Shown: piece by piece, positions 41,254 to 50,511 of the stretch | Position numbering within the stretch: position 1 is the stretch's first letter | Layout of the letters: each line of letters starts with the position of its first letter | From: Heliomicrobium undosum | GTDB lineage: Bacteria > Bacillota > Desulfitobacteriia > Heliobacteriales > Heliobacteriaceae | Direction of reading: 5' to 3' | Assembly (NCBI RefSeq): GCF_009877425.1 | Contig: NZ_WXEY01000008.1 | Coordinates: forward strand, 1-64,000 | Length of the DNA: 64,000 bases | Program-made: the position numbers and the translations under genes | Notes under the pieces: model-generated | The model's database searches: none | What the model was told of the DNA's origin: nothing | What the model saw: only the letters and a program-made list of their open reading frames with translations

Positions 41254-41771
41254 GTTTCTCTCCACTCCTTCACCAGGGCCTCCGGCCGCTCTCCGAGGCC
41301 GGTCAATTCAACGATTCGCCCTGCGGCGACGTTGCCCTCGACTTCGTTCACCCTTACCCCAACTGTTTCCCCTTCCTCATCCAGGTGGGAGAGTCGGATT
41401 GTCAGCGCCTCGTCGGGAATCAGGCCGCCGAGACGTTCCGGCCATTCGATACAGAGGACGCCCTCGCCGCGCAGGTAATCGGCCCAACCGATTTCCCAGA
41501 CCTGATCAGGCTCGCCCAGCCGGTAGAGGTCGAAATGGTAGATGGGAACGCGTCCCTCATATTCGTGGACAAGGGTAAACGTCGGGCTCGTCACCCGTCC
41601 CCCATAACCGAGGCTGCGGGCGAGGCCGCGAACGAGCGTTGTCTTACCGGCGCCCAGGTCGCCGTGAAGCAGCAGGATATCCCCCGGTTGAACCCGTTCG
41701 GCCAGCCACCTCCCCAGTTCCTCAGTGGCCGACTCATCGGGCAGGATTGTCTGCCATCGTTGTTCCGTCAA
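41217..41771 (-). CDS. tsaE: tRNA t6A complex ATPase TsaE
   Basis: A 184-residue P-loop ATPase: HGDLGAGKTTLVRGLARSLG, VTSPTFTLVHEYEG, YHFDLYRL, and CIEWPERLG. It drives the TsaB-TsaD cycle. The start is a TTG at 41771 behind GAGGGA. The C-terminal end runs well into tsaB, so translation is coupled. Confidence 0.93.
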   Translation of the reverse strand: MTEQRWQTILPDESATEELGRWLAERVQPGDILLLHGDLGAGKTTLVRGLARSLGYGGRVTSPTFTLVHEYEGRVPIYHFDLYRLGEPDQVWEIGWADYLRGEGVLCIEWPERLGGLIPDEALTIRLSHLDEEGETVGVRVNEVEGNVAAGRIVELTGLGERPEALVKEWRETCTFLGSTVPPA

Positions 41772-41815
41772 TGCGGTGGTTCCCTCGCAATCTATCCAAA
41801 AGCGTTTATAATATG

Positions 41816-41850
41816 CCTTTTCAAATGCGCCTTTTCGAATGCGTCTTTTC
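41816..41850. repeat. Degenerate 14-bp tandem repeat upstream of tsaE
   Basis: CTTTTC-aaatgcgc, CTTTTC-gaatgcgt and CTTTTC follow one another. They lie just upstream of a minus-strand TATTAT (-10-like), so they could be part of the tsaE promoter region. No clear -35 is seen. Confidence 0.4.
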
Positions 41851-41950
41851 TAGCAACGTTCCTATCGTTTGTACCAGTATTCCCCTTAATCGGCGCCGAC
41901 AGCCCTGTTTCTCCCTATCCTGTCTAGGCCTTTTGTCAAGACCGCCTTAA

Positions 41951-42520
41951 TCAGATCACGGCATTGTCGTGATAAACGGCCATCACCTTCTGGATGTCCT
42001 CCCAGACCGGACGCTTTTTTGCAGGATCCCGCAACAGCGCCGCCGGGTGAAAGGTGGGCATGATCAGGCGACCATCCTTGCGCGCCCACTTGCCCCGGTC
42101 CCGTGTGATCCGGGCATTGGGATCGATCAGGGTTTGCGTGGCTAAGGCGCCAAGGCAGATGATGATCTGTGGGTTGATGATCTCGATCTGCCGATCCAGG
42201 TGAACCCGGCAGGCTCTTACCTCGTTCGGAAGAGGCAGACGGTTTCCAGGCGGGCGGCATTTCACCACATTGGCGATGTATACCTCGGGACGTGGGAACT
42301 TTCCCGCGATCAATATCCTGTCCAACAATTGACCCGCCGCGCCCACAAAAGGACGGCCCAAGCGGTCTTCTTCCGCCCCTGGCCCCTCGCCGACGAGCAT
42401 CAACCGCGCTTCGGGATTCCCCTCGCCGAAGACGACCTGTCTGCAACCATCCCGCAGGGGGCAGGCGCGGCATTCCTTCACCATGGCTTCATATTCTGCT
42501 AATTCGGCTCGACGGTTCAT
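41951..42520 (-). CDS. udg: Type 4 uracil-DNA glycosylase (Fe-S)
   Basis: A 189-residue enzyme removing uracil from DNA. [4Fe-4S] ligands start with CRACPLRDGC. Active-site motifs are GEGPGAEEDRLGRPFVGAAG, NVVKCRPPGNR and HPAALLRDP. ATG at 42520 follows GGGGTG. It is separated from tsaE by about 180 bases. Confidence 0.94.
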   Translation of the reverse strand: MNRRAELAEYEAMVKECRACPLRDGCRQVVFGEGNPEARLMLVGEGPGAEEDRLGRPFVGAAGQLLDRILIAGKFPRPEVYIANVVKCRPPGNRLPLPNEVRACRVHLDRQIEIINPQIIICLGALATQTLIDPNARITRDRGKWARKDGRLIMPTFHPAALLRDPAKKRPVWEDIQKVMAVYHDNAVI

Positions 42521-42599
42521 ATAGACACCCCTATCCCATCGTACACGAAAAAATCGGATATGGCAAAAGGACAATCATCAGAATAGCGCCTATCCCATC

Positions 42600-42643
42600 A
42601 AAAGCACAAAGCTGGCACCGTACAAAAACGATGCCAGCTTGTG
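42600..42643 (-). terminator. Terminator of the Dam-type methylase gene
   Basis: In the minus direction CACAAGCTGGCATCG pairs with CGGTGCCAGCTTTGTG and is followed by CTTTTGA. It lies 20-60 bases after the stop. Confidence 0.7.
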
Positions 42644-42662
42644 TATAATCGCATACGCTCTC

Positions 42663-43469
42663 TTAGCCAAACAACGCCAGCAGTTCCCCCGCCTTCCCCC
42701 GGTTGGCGCCGTCACAACTGACAAACCGTTGCACATGGAAGCGCTCGATGCGGGCAGCGTCGTAGGCCTTTTGCGTAAAATCGGTGTCGTGATTGGAGAT
42801 GAGCACAGAGACGCCCTGTTCGGCCAACCGGCGCGCCAGTTCGGCCAGTATCCATTGCTCCGATTCGCCGAAGCCGCCGGCGCTGTAGCTGGTGAAGTTC
42901 GATGTCTGGGAGAGGGGCACATAGGGCGGATCGCAGTAGACTACATCGCCGGGACGAGCTGTCGCCATCGTTTGGGTGAAGTCCTGGCAGAGAAACTCAG
43001 CGTCACGGGCTTTTTCCGTAAAGAACCGGAGTTCCCGTTCAGGAAAATAAGGTTTCTTGTACCGTCCCACCGGCGCGTTGAACTTGCCGCTGGCGTTGTA
43101 GCGACAGAGGCCGTTGTAGCCATGACGGTTCAGGTAGATGAAAAGGGCCGATTTGAGGACCCCATCGTCTGTGGTGTTGAAGCGTTCTCTGAATTCGTAG
43201 TACCGTTCCGGCTGGTTATTCTCCTCCGTGAAAAAGGAACGGCAGTATTCAATGAAATCTTCTCCGCCCGTTTTTACCGTCTGGTATAGGCGGATCAGAT
43301 CGTCGTTGCTGTCAGCCAACAGGTTTTCCTTGAAACCGGTGTTCAGGAAGACGGCGGCGGAACCGGCGAAGGGTTCAATCAGCCGGTTGCCTGCGGGGAG
43401 GACGGCCTGGATGCGGTGGATGATCCGGTACTTGTTGCCTGCCCATTTCAAAAAAGGTCGCTGTCGCAT
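42663..43469 (-). CDS. dam: DNA adenine methylase, Dam/D12 class
   Basis: A 268-residue N6-adenine methyltransferase: FLKWAGNKYR (SAM binding), IEPFAGSAAVF, the catalytic DPPY in VVYCDPPYVPLS, and SNHDTDFT. D12-class enzymes mostly methylate GATC, but specificity cannot be read directly. No restriction enzyme, mutH or seqA is adjacent, so it is a solitary methylase. AAAGGGAG precedes the ATG. Confidence 0.9.
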   Translation of the reverse strand: MRQRPFLKWAGNKYRIIHRIQAVLPAGNRLIEPFAGSAAVFLNTGFKENLLADSNDDLIRLYQTVKTGGEDFIEYCRSFFTEENNQPERYYEFRERFNTTDDGVLKSALFIYLNRHGYNGLCRYNASGKFNAPVGRYKKPYFPERELRFFTEKARDAEFLCQDFTQTMATARPGDVVYCDPPYVPLSQTSNFTSYSAGGFGESEQWILAELARRLAEQGVSVLISNHDTDFTQKAYDAARIERFHVQRFVSCDGANRGKAGELLALFG

Positions 43470-43556
43470 CTACATGCACTCCCTTTGCGAATACCTTTCA
43501 GTTCGTCCCTGTCGCCCTTATCTCCTCCATTCCCTATGATTGTGAACAGATAGACG

Positions 43557-43586
43557 CAAAAAAAGCCCCCAAAAAGAGGGAGCTTA
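43557..43586 (-). terminator. Terminator of the response regulator gene
   Basis: In the minus direction AAGCTCCC pairs with GGGGGCTT and is followed by TTTTTG. One mismatch in the stem. Confidence 0.7.
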
Positions 43587-43617
43587 CTCGTTAGAAAAAA
43601 GACAGAGGACGCTTGCG

Positions 43618-44052
43618 TTACGTTGACGTCCCGGTCTTCCGGCTCTCTGCCCCACCAGCGCAGATCAGCCAACCGCTGCCGATGGTGGCATTCCACATGC
43701 GGTCGATCCGTTCACGCAATTGGTACACATCAAAGGGCTTAGTCAGGTAGCCGATAGCGCCTTCCTGTAACGCCTGCTGGATGAGGTTTTCGTCGGAAAA
43801 TGCGGTCATCAGCACAACTTTGATGTCAGGATTTTGCTTCATCATCTGCAACATGGCCTGAAAGCCATCCAGTCCAGGCATACGCACATCCATCAAGACA
43901 AAAGGGATGTCGCCCTCTTCCACTTTGCGAACCGCTTCGATGCCGTTGACGGCGGTGTATACTTTATATCCGGCGTCTTGGAGGATGATCCGCAACAGCG
44001 ACCGGACACCGGCTTGATCATCAACAACGAGAATTCTTTTCCCGGCTTCCAT
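43618..44052 (-). CDS. Single-domain response regulator (Spo0F/CheY-like)
   Basis: A 144-residue receiver domain without an output domain: acidic pair VVDDQ, phospho-acceptor Asp in FVLMDVRMPGLDG, Thr in VVLMTAFSD and Lys in IGYLTKPFD. The lack of an output domain fits a phosphorelay intermediate such as Spo0F. The last 25 residues are a non-conserved tail (CAGGAESRKTGTST). ATG at 44052 follows GAGGTGAGG. The 254 bases upstream are pyrimidine-rich, with no gene seen. Confidence 0.9.
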   Translation of the reverse strand: MEAGKRILVVDDQAGVRSLLRIILQDAGYKVYTAVNGIEAVRKVEEGDIPFVLMDVRMPGLDGFQAMLQMMKQNPDIKVVLMTAFSDENLIQQALQEGAIGYLTKPFDVYQLRERIDRMWNATIGSGWLICAGGAESRKTGTST

Positions 44053-44306
44053 TGGTGCCTCACCTCTCGACAAAATCCGACAATCAATTTACAGCTTATC
44101 ATGTATTTACCAATTCTCCTTACTTCCGCAAATTCCTGCCGAATTTTGAATTTCCACCGGGAAAAGAGACAATTTTTTCCGAACTTTTTTGTTTTAAAAT
44201 CCTCGTCATTGAACCTTTTCGGTCGACCTATCTGCTTTTCCGGCCGTTTTATCTTCTTTTATGGATACTTTTTCCTCTTTTGGGTTAGTTTTTCTGCCTT
44301 TTGCGT

Positions 44307-45524
44307 CTACTTTTCGGTCGAATATACCATCCTTCCCTTGATCCAGACCTGGGTGACACTGCTGCGCGTATCAAAGGGATGACCGTCCCAGAGAACCACA
44401 TCGGCCTGTTTGCCCGCTTCCAGGCTGCCGACGGACCCCTCCAAGCCGAGAATGCGGGCGGCATGGAGGCTGATGGCGCGCAGTGCCGTCTCCTCGTCCA
44501 TGCCGTGGCGCACGGCGAGGCCGGCGCAGAGGGGCAGGTACTGGATGGGGATGACAGGGTGATCGGTCATCAGCGCCACCAGGACGCCGGCGGCATGGAG
44601 GATGCCGGCCGTGGCCGGTGTGATTTCCCGCATCTCCACCTTGGCCCGGTTGACGAGGGAGGGGCCGACGATAGCGGGGACGCCGGCCTCAGCCAGTTCG
44701 CCGGCGATCAGGTGGCCCTCGGTGCAGTGCTCCAGCACCGCCTGCAAGCCATACTCCCGGACGATGCGCAGGCCTGTGAGCAGATCATCGGCCCGGTGGG
44801 CGTGCAGGCGCAAGGGGACCTGCCGCGCAAGCAGCGGCTGCATCGCTTCCCAGCGTAAATCGAGTTCTGGCGCTTTGGATGGCTCGCCTGCTGTCTCCGA
44901 CCGCCTGCGCCCATACTCGCGCGCCCTGGCCAGCGCCTCCCGCAGCAGCGCCGCCGAGGCCATGCGGGTGATCGGCGCCTTCTTCCGCTCCGTGTAGACG
45001 CGCTTCGGGTTTTCCCCGAGGGCGGCCTTGACGGCGGCGCCGTTGCGGACAACCCGCTCGGCGAGGGGGCCGGCCGTCTTCATGATCACGGCCTGTCCAC
45101 CGATAATATTGGCGCTGCCCGGCAGCACACAGACGGTCGTCACGCCGCCCCGCAGGGCGTCGGAAAAGGCGGGATCGACCGGGTTGATGCCGTCTAACGC
45201 CTGCAGGTGGGGCGTCAGCGGATCCGACGTTTCGTTCAGGTCATCGCCCTCGACCGGCGCCCCCTCTTCGACGATGCCGAGATGGCAGTGGGGGTCGATG
45301 AAACCGGGGAGGACCCGTTTCCCTCGGGCGTCAATCACCGCAACGGGCCCAGAAAGCGCAAGTCCCGCCAGTCCCACCGGCAACCTGCCATCACCGGCGT
45401 CGCCTTCAACAGCGTCGGGCCCCACAGCGATAATCGTCCCCTCATCGTCAAAGGCAACAAAGCCGGGGGAATAGTTCTCCCCGGCCAGTGTGATCACATG
45501 TCCGCCACGAATCACTGTCGCCAT
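44307..45524 (-). CDS. Amidohydrolase (imidazolonepropionase/prolidase-like)
   Basis: A 405-residue metal-dependent hydrolase of the COG1228 type. The first metal motif is GFIDPHCHLG, later ligands are in RLHAHRADD and LEHCTEGH, and the final Asp is in MTDHPV. The closing region GSLEAGKQADVVLWDGHPFD is typical. The natural substrate is unknown. It starts 5 bases after the asparaginase-like gene stop, so the two are likely co-expressed and could act on related amide compounds. Confidence 0.85.
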   Translation of the reverse strand: MATVIRGGHVITLAGENYSPGFVAFDDEGTIIAVGPDAVEGDAGDGRLPVGLAGLALSGPVAVIDARGKRVLPGFIDPHCHLGIVEEGAPVEGDDLNETSDPLTPHLQALDGINPVDPAFSDALRGGVTTVCVLPGSANIIGGQAVIMKTAGPLAERVVRNGAAVKAALGENPKRVYTERKKAPITRMASAALLREALARAREYGRRRSETAGEPSKAPELDLRWEAMQPLLARQVPLRLHAHRADDLLTGLRIVREYGLQAVLEHCTEGHLIAGELAEAGVPAIVGPSLVNRAKVEMREITPATAGILHAAGVLVALMTDHPVIPIQYLPLCAGLAVRHGMDEETALRAISLHAARILGLEGSVGSLEAGKQADVVLWDGHPFDTRSSVTQVWIKGRMVYSTEK

Positions 45525-45528
45525 GGCG

Positions 45529-46530
45529 CTACCCTTCCAATGTAAAGGCCGCGCGCGTTTCGCCGACGACCTGTTTGACGTTGTTTTTCACGGCATAGCG
45601 GTCATGGGCAGCCAAGGCCTTGCGCTGCTCCACTGACAGGACGCCCATTTGGCTCAAGGCCTCCAAAACGATCGGTCCGAGGACCTTCATGTTGCCGTCT
45701 TCGACCTTCGCCGCCAGGCCCCAGCCCTTCTCCGGCACGGCCAGCGCATAGACGCCGTCAGCGCCGATCTTGGCGACGACGGCCCCTTTTGTCACCGCCA
45801 TCAGGTCCGTATCGAGCCGCCCTGTCCCGGAGATCAGGAAGGGGTGATCGACCATGGCCTGGCGGATGCGGGAGCAGGCCTTTCGCCGTTCCGCCGTTCC
45901 GTGGTTGGCCAGGCCCAAGCGGGCGAAGGACAGGGCGATGTTCTCGAGCGGCATGCCGTAGACAGGGATGCTGCAGCCGTCGACGCCGATGACCACATCC
46001 TCCGGCTTGACGCCGGCCATGTCGGCAACGGCGGCCAGGATCTCCACCTCGGCGGGATGCTTCGGGTCGAAGTAGTTGTCGATGGGCAAACCCTTGAACA
46101 GGGCGTAGGCGAGCACGCCCGTGTGCTTGCCCGAACAGTTACAATGGAGCACAGTCGGCTTCTGCCCGGCCGCCCGCAAGGCATCGGCTGTTTTGCGATC
46201 AAAGGGGGTGTGGGTGCCGCAGGCCAGGGCGGTTTCAGCGAGGCCGATCCTCTGTAGCGATTCCAAGACGACGCGGCGGTGCTCCTCCTCGCCGGCATGG
46301 GAACTGGCGAAGATGGCCAGGTGTTCATCGCCGAGACCGAAGTGTTCCAGTCCCCCCTGTTCAACGAGGGGCAGGGTCATCAGCGGTTTTGACGAGGAAC
46401 GCATATAGGTGAGGGCCGGTTCGCCCACGGCGGCGACGCGGCGCCCCTCTCCGTCGACAACGACAATCGCGCCCCGGTGACGGTTTTCCACCATGGAGCC
46501 ACGGACAACTTCGACAAGTACTGCGGACAT
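45529..46530 (-). CDS. L-asparaginase II family protein (PF06089)
   Basis: A 333-residue protein: VEVVRGSMVENRHRG at the start, YMRSSSKPLMTLP (nucleophile region), SHAGEEEH, NCSGKHTGVL and VDGCSIPVYGMPL are family signatures. Predicted to hydrolyse asparagine or a related amide. ATG at 46530 follows AAGGAGAGAG; the upstream in-frame ATG at 46566 lies inside the previous gene. Confidence 0.9.
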   Translation of the reverse strand: MSAVLVEVVRGSMVENRHRGAIVVVDGEGRRVAAVGEPALTYMRSSSKPLMTLPLVEQGGLEHFGLGDEHLAIFASSHAGEEEHRRVVLESLQRIGLAETALACGTHTPFDRKTADALRAAGQKPTVLHCNCSGKHTGVLAYALFKGLPIDNYFDPKHPAEVEILAAVADMAGVKPEDVVIGVDGCSIPVYGMPLENIALSFARLGLANHGTAERRKACSRIRQAMVDHPFLISGTGRLDTDLMAVTKGAVVAKIGADGVYALAVPEKGWGLAAKVEDGNMKVLGPIVLEALSQMGVLSVEQRKALAAHDRYAVKNNVKQVVGETRAAFTLEG

Positions 46531-46562
46531 GCTGACTCTCTCCTTAGTTGTATGTTCACGTG

Positions 46563-47723
46563 TCAACCGTAGGAACGGACGATGCAGAGGGTCGTATGGG
46601 AAGGTTGGGACAGATCGACGGTGTGCTCATGGCGCATAGGCATGCGCCGTTCATCGAAGACGATGCGCACGACAGGGCGCGAGGGCAGTTGCGGGTTCGC
46701 TTTGACGACGATGCCGGTTTCGCCGTTGCTCAGTTGGACGGCCGAGCCGATGCGGTAGATGGTGATGCTGTCCAGCAGCGCTTTGACGATCCGTTCCGGA
46801 AAAAGGGTGCCGCTGGCGCCCATCAGATACTCGACGATCTCGACCGGGTTGTAGCCCGGACGGTGGTTGCGCGTGGACGTCATCGCCTCAAAGACATCGG
46901 CCACACCCACCAACTGGCTGAAGAGGTGGATCTGCTTCCCCTGCAATCGGCGGGGATAGCCGGAGCCGTCCAGCCGCTCGTGGTGCTGCAACGCCATGAG
47001 GGCGATCTCCTCAGGCAGCGCTGTATCCCGGACGAGGGTGTCATAGCCGTGCTCCGTATGCTCCTCGATCCGGCGGCGGCTCTCGGGGCTCAGCGCCCCA
47101 TCGGCGAAGAGGACCTCCGGCGGGACTTTTTTCTTGCCGATATCGTGCAGAAGACCGCCTAGGGCGACCATGCGCAGGCTTTCCTCGGACAGCCGCATCG
47201 CCAGCCCTGTCAGCACCGCCAAAACGGCCACATTGACGGCGTGTTTAAACGTAAAGGCGTCCGTCGACTTCATTTCCAGCAGGTGGTTGATCCGGTTGCG
47301 TTCACGGAGCAGACCGCCGAACAGTGCCAGCAAATCGCTCATTTCACGGTCATGGCTCCCCTGCTGGGAGTAGTGGATGACGGCGCTGTTCACTTGCAGC
47401 AGAAGATCCTCCCGCAGCAGATCATAAAAAGCCCGTTCCTCCGGCGGCTCCTGGTCATGAACAGAGCCTGCCCCGTCGGGGGCATTCTCGTGATCTCCCG
47501 CGCCCGCCGTCGTTCGGGTCAATCGCCCCGAGGCGCCTTTGGCGCTTTTACGCGCGAGCTTTGAGGTGACCTCCACCCACTCTACGCCGAGGTTTTTTAA
47601 AAAGTGGATGCGTCGTTCATCCAGGACGGTCCCACGGGGCAAGAGCAAGGCCCCAGTCTTAGTATAGATGGGCTCGTCCAAAATCAATCCTTTTTGGACA
47701 GCGTCGATGTTGATCCGGCTCAT
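46563..47723 (-). CDS. HD-GYP domain phosphodiesterase
   Basis: A 386-residue protein. The N-terminal 150 residues are variable. The HD-GYP domain has LLHDIGKKKVPPEVLF, EHTEHGYD, QHHERLDGSGYPRRLQG and VADVFEAMTS. HD-GYP enzymes usually hydrolyse cyclic di-GMP. A PilZ-like short beta region may follow at about 345-380 (VQLSNGETGIVVKANP). The ATG overlaps the stop of the upstream amidotransferase gene by one base. No diguanylate cyclase is in the window. Confidence 0.9.
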   Translation of the reverse strand: MSRINIDAVQKGLILDEPIYTKTGALLLPRGTVLDERRIHFLKNLGVEWVEVTSKLARKSAKGASGRLTRTTAGAGDHENAPDGAGSVHDQEPPEERAFYDLLREDLLLQVNSAVIHYSQQGSHDREMSDLLALFGGLLRERNRINHLLEMKSTDAFTFKHAVNVAVLAVLTGLAMRLSEESLRMVALGGLLHDIGKKKVPPEVLFADGALSPESRRRIEEHTEHGYDTLVRDTALPEEIALMALQHHERLDGSGYPRRLQGKQIHLFSQLVGVADVFEAMTSTRNHRPGYNPVEIVEYLMGASGTLFPERIVKALLDSITIYRIGSAVQLSNGETGIVVKANPQLPSRPVVRIVFDERRMPMRHEHTVDLSQPSHTTLCIVRSYG

Positions 47724-48460
47724 CAACCCCCACCCCCAACGGATTCTCCCCTTTTTGCCATTTCCCCCCTACAAGCTTCGGCAAAGAGGCGGAACAATCC
47801 TCTTGACTCGGGTTCACAGTGACACAAATCTTCCGGGTGCCACTGCACCGCCATGATGAAGCCGGGCCCGATCCCTTCGAGGGCTTCGATGATCCCGTCC
47901 GGAGCGGCGGCGACAGGCCGCAGTTCCCGGCCGACGCGGTCGACAGACTGGTGGTGGAAGCTGTTGACCCGGCCGAATCCGGGGGGATAAATCTCCCGCA
48001 GCCGGCTGCCGCCGGTCACCTCAATCGAGTGGGAGGGGTGCCAGCGGGGCGCCTTCTGCTGGTGGCGCAGGGCGATCGGGCGCTGGCGAGGGATATCTTG
48101 GATGAGCGTCCCGCCCAGAGCCACGTTGAGAACCTGCATTCCCCGGCAGACGGCCAGGACGGGCAGTTGCCGCCGCAACGCCTCAGCGGTAAGGGTAAAT
48201 TCCAGGGCATCCCGCTCAGGGTCGACCTCTCCCAAGGCGGCGTGGGGCTGCTGGCCGTAGCGCGCCGGGTCGATATCGCCGCCGCCGGAGAGGACGACGC
48301 CATGAGCCATGTCCAGGTAGTTCCAGGGTTCCTCCGCTGCTTCGAGCGGAACGGGCCAAACGGTGAGGCCGGCGCCGGCGAGGGCACGGCAGTACTCCCG
48401 GCGAAGCGACAATCGGCCTCGCTCAAAGGACGGCGTGAGCAACACCCGAGGTCTGGACAT
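47723..48460 (-). CDS. Class I glutamine amidotransferase-like gamma-Glu hydrolase (PuuD-like)
   Basis: A 245-residue peptidase C26 protein. Catalytic Cys lies in VLAVCRGMQVLNVALGG, His and Glu in AVQWHPED; VLSGGGDIDPARYG and FHHQSV are typical of gamma-glutamyl-gamma-aminobutyrate hydrolases. PuuD acts in putrescine breakdown, which would fit the polyamine genes at 12 kb, but the substrate is not proven. ATG at 48460 follows GGAGGGGGAGG. Confidence 0.87.
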   Translation of the reverse strand: MSRPRVLLTPSFERGRLSLRREYCRALAGAGLTVWPVPLEAAEEPWNYLDMAHGVVLSGGGDIDPARYGQQPHAALGEVDPERDALEFTLTAEALRRQLPVLAVCRGMQVLNVALGGTLIQDIPRQRPIALRHQQKAPRWHPSHSIEVTGGSRLREIYPPGFGRVNSFHHQSVDRVGRELRPVAAAPDGIIEALEGIGPGFIMAVQWHPEDLCHCEPESRGLFRLFAEACRGEMAKRGESVGGGG

Positions 48461-48500
48461 CGGCCTCCCCCTCCTGCTGGACATGTTTTGGAGCAAATAG

Positions 48501-48529
48501 AAAAACCCGGGGGCAATTCCCGGGTTTTT
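48501..48529. terminator. Terminator of the ndoA gene
   Basis: AAAAACCCGGG and CCCGGGTTTTT form a perfect stem. It ends the alr-ndoAI-ndoA transcript and can work in both directions. Confidence 0.88.
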
Positions 48530-48536
48530 GGTCCCT

Positions 48537-48887
48537 TCAGATGTCGACGAGCCCCAGACTGATCTCCAGCGCCCGTGCGACTTTATCCATCATTTCATCA
48601 TCGAGCATGCCGATTTTTTCACGAAGGCGGGTCTTATCGATGGTGCGGATCTGTTCCAGCAAGACGACCGAGTCCCGATCCAGCCCGCTGCGGCGGGCTG
48701 GCACTTCCACATGAGTCGGCAGTTTGGCCTTGCTGATCTGGGAGGTGATGGCGGCGACGATGGTGGTGGGAGAGTATTGGTTGCCGATGTCGTTCTGAAT
48801 GATCAAAACGGGGCGGGTTCCTCCCTGTTCCGAGCCGACGACCGGGTTCAATTCGGCGTAGTAAACTTCTCCTCTTCGTATGGCCAT
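48537..48887 (-). CDS. ndoA: EndoA/MazF-type mRNA interferase toxin
   Basis: A 116-residue PemK/MazF-fold RNase: [50 protein letters not shown]. It cleaves single-stranded RNA at short sites, probably UACAU as in B. subtilis EndoA. ATG at 48887 is 5 bases after the antitoxin stop. A longer in-frame ORF upstream lies over the antitoxin and has no homology. Confidence 0.95.
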   Translation of the reverse strand: MAIRRGEVYYAELNPVVGSEQGGTRPVLIIQNDIGNQYSPTTIVAAITSQISKAKLPTHVEVPARRSGLDRDSVVLLEQIRTIDKTRLREKIGMLDDEMMDKVARALEISLGLVDI

Positions 48888-48892
48888 GGGGG

Positions 48893-49162
48893 CTACCTGG
48901 CCAACCTCGCCTCGTACAGGCGCTCCACATCCACCTCGGCGACGAAGCCTTCCAGCGCGAGTTCCAGGTTGATGCGGGCCATTTCGGCATAGCCCCTGCG
49001 CATCTGATCGCGCAAGACCTTGCGCTTGTGCTCGCTCATGTATAAATTCACCGCTTCCCGAATGAGTTGGCTGCGGTTCATCTTCTCGGCCATCAATACC
49101 CGGTCCAGTTCGTCCAACAATGATTCCGGCAAGGTAACCTGGATGCGTTTCAACTCGGGCAC
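48893..49162 (-). CDS. ndoAI: EndoAI antitoxin, ribbon-helix-helix
   Basis: An 89-residue antitoxin. The N-terminal ribbon-helix-helix ([33 protein letters not shown]) binds DNA and the C-terminal helix region caps EndoA. GTG at 49162 is set by GGGAGG 8 bases upstream. It follows alr, the usual order in Firmicutes. Confidence 0.92.
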   Translation of the reverse strand: MPELKRIQVTLPESLLDELDRVLMAEKMNRSQLIREAVNLYMSEHKRKVLRDQMRRGYAEMARINLELALEGFVAEVDVERLYEARLAR

Positions 49163-49259
49163 ACAGTGCACCTCCCAGGGATAATCCGCCTTCGTACTCC
49201 ATTATAGTAATTGTGCCCCAAAGTGCGCAAGGGTAACATAGCGCCCCTGCTCATCCAAT

Positions 49260-50501
49260 TTATGGCACATAGTGACGAGGCACCCGCGGCGAGAGGACGC
49301 TCAGGATCTCATAGGAAATCGTCCCGTCCGCCCGCGCCCAGTCCTCGACAGGGGCCGTCCGCCAGGCGCCGCCTTCCTGCCAGCGTCCGAAGAGCGTCAC
49401 CTCGTCCCCTTCCGCCAGTTCGGCGTCGCCGATGTCGATCATGAACTGGTCCATGCAAATCCGGCCGACCTGGGGAAAATAGCGATCTCCCTTATAGGCG
49501 CCGATGCGGCCCGACAGGGTGCGCCGGATCCCGTCGGCGTAGCCGAGAGGGAGCGTGGCGATGCGCGTCCGCCGGGGGCAGCGGTATGTACAGCCGTAAC
49601 TGATCGGCGTCCCGGCGGCGACCTCCTTGATGAAGACGATGCGGGCCTTCAGGGTCATCACCGGCTCCAAGGACGCCCCGTCCCGCCTGACCCCATCAAA
49701 GGGGGATGAGCCGTAGAGGGCGATTCCCGGGCGCACCCCTTCGAGATGGGACTCGGGGAGGTCAAGGATGGCTGCCGAGTTGGCCATATGCCGCATCGGG
49801 ATCTCGAGGCCGGCCTGTTGCAGCCGTCCGGTGATCGTCAAAAACCGTTCCAACTGTTCCCGGGCGAAGGACTTGTCGGGCTCATCAGCCGTGGCGAAGT
49901 GGCTGAAGACGCCCTCGACGGAGATCCCCGGCAGCCGGGCGATGGCCAGCATCTCCCGCACACCCTCGTCACCCTGAAAACCGACGCGGCCCATGCCGGT
50001 CTCCACCTTCAGGTGGATCCGCGCCGTCCGTCCAAGCCGCACGGCCGCCGCCGAAAGGGCTTCCGCCACCGTCCGGCAGTAGACGGACTGGCTCAGGTCT
50101 TCGGCGACAACGCGGTAACAGGCTGACGGCGGGGTGTACCCCAGGATCAGGATGGGCTGTGTGATCCCGGCGTCGCGCAGTTTCAACGCCTCATCCAACA
50201 AAGCCACGACAAAGCGGTCTACGCCCTGACGGAGGGCTTCCCGAGCCAGCGCGACGGCGCCGTGGCCGTAGCCGTCGGCTTTGATCACCGCCATCAGGCG
50301 AGCCTGCGGTTGAGTCGCTTGGCGCAAGACCCGCAGGTTATGGGCAAAGGCGCCGAGACGGATTTCCGCCCAAGCGGGACGCCCATCGGCAGGGTAAGCT
50401 CCAGCGGGTTCTTTCCCATCCACTGTGTATCCTTTAGCCTGGGAGCCGACGGCTATGGGGAAGTTATTTTCGTCGATTTCGCTTTCCAGCGCTGTGTCCA
50501 T
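49260..50501 (-). CDS. alr: Alanine racemase
   Basis: A 413-residue PLP enzyme producing D-alanine for peptidoglycan. Catalytic Lys in MAVIKADGYGHGAV, catalytic Tyr in SYGCTYRCPRR, SHFATADEPD, and a C-terminal beta domain ending in YEILSVLSPRVPR. The N terminus carries about 40 extra residues before the usual start of the fold (RPAWAEIRLGAFAHNL). ATG at 50501 follows GAGGGG. Confidence 0.96.
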   Translation of the reverse strand: MDTALESEIDENNFPIAVGSQAKGYTVDGKEPAGAYPADGRPAWAEIRLGAFAHNLRVLRQATQPQARLMAVIKADGYGHGAVALAREALRQGVDRFVVALLDEALKLRDAGITQPILILGYTPPSACYRVVAEDLSQSVYCRTVAEALSAAAVRLGRTARIHLKVETGMGRVGFQGDEGVREMLAIARLPGISVEGVFSHFATADEPDKSFAREQLERFLTITGRLQQAGLEIPMRHMANSAAILDLPESHLEGVRPGIALYGSSPFDGVRRDGASLEPVMTLKARIVFIKEVAAGTPISYGCTYRCPRRTRIATLPLGYADGIRRTLSGRIGAYKGDRYFPQVGRICMDQFMIDIGDAELAEGDEVTLFGRWQEGGAWRTAPVEDWARADGTISYEILSVLSPRVPRHYVP

Positions 50502-50511
50502 TCGTCGCCCC

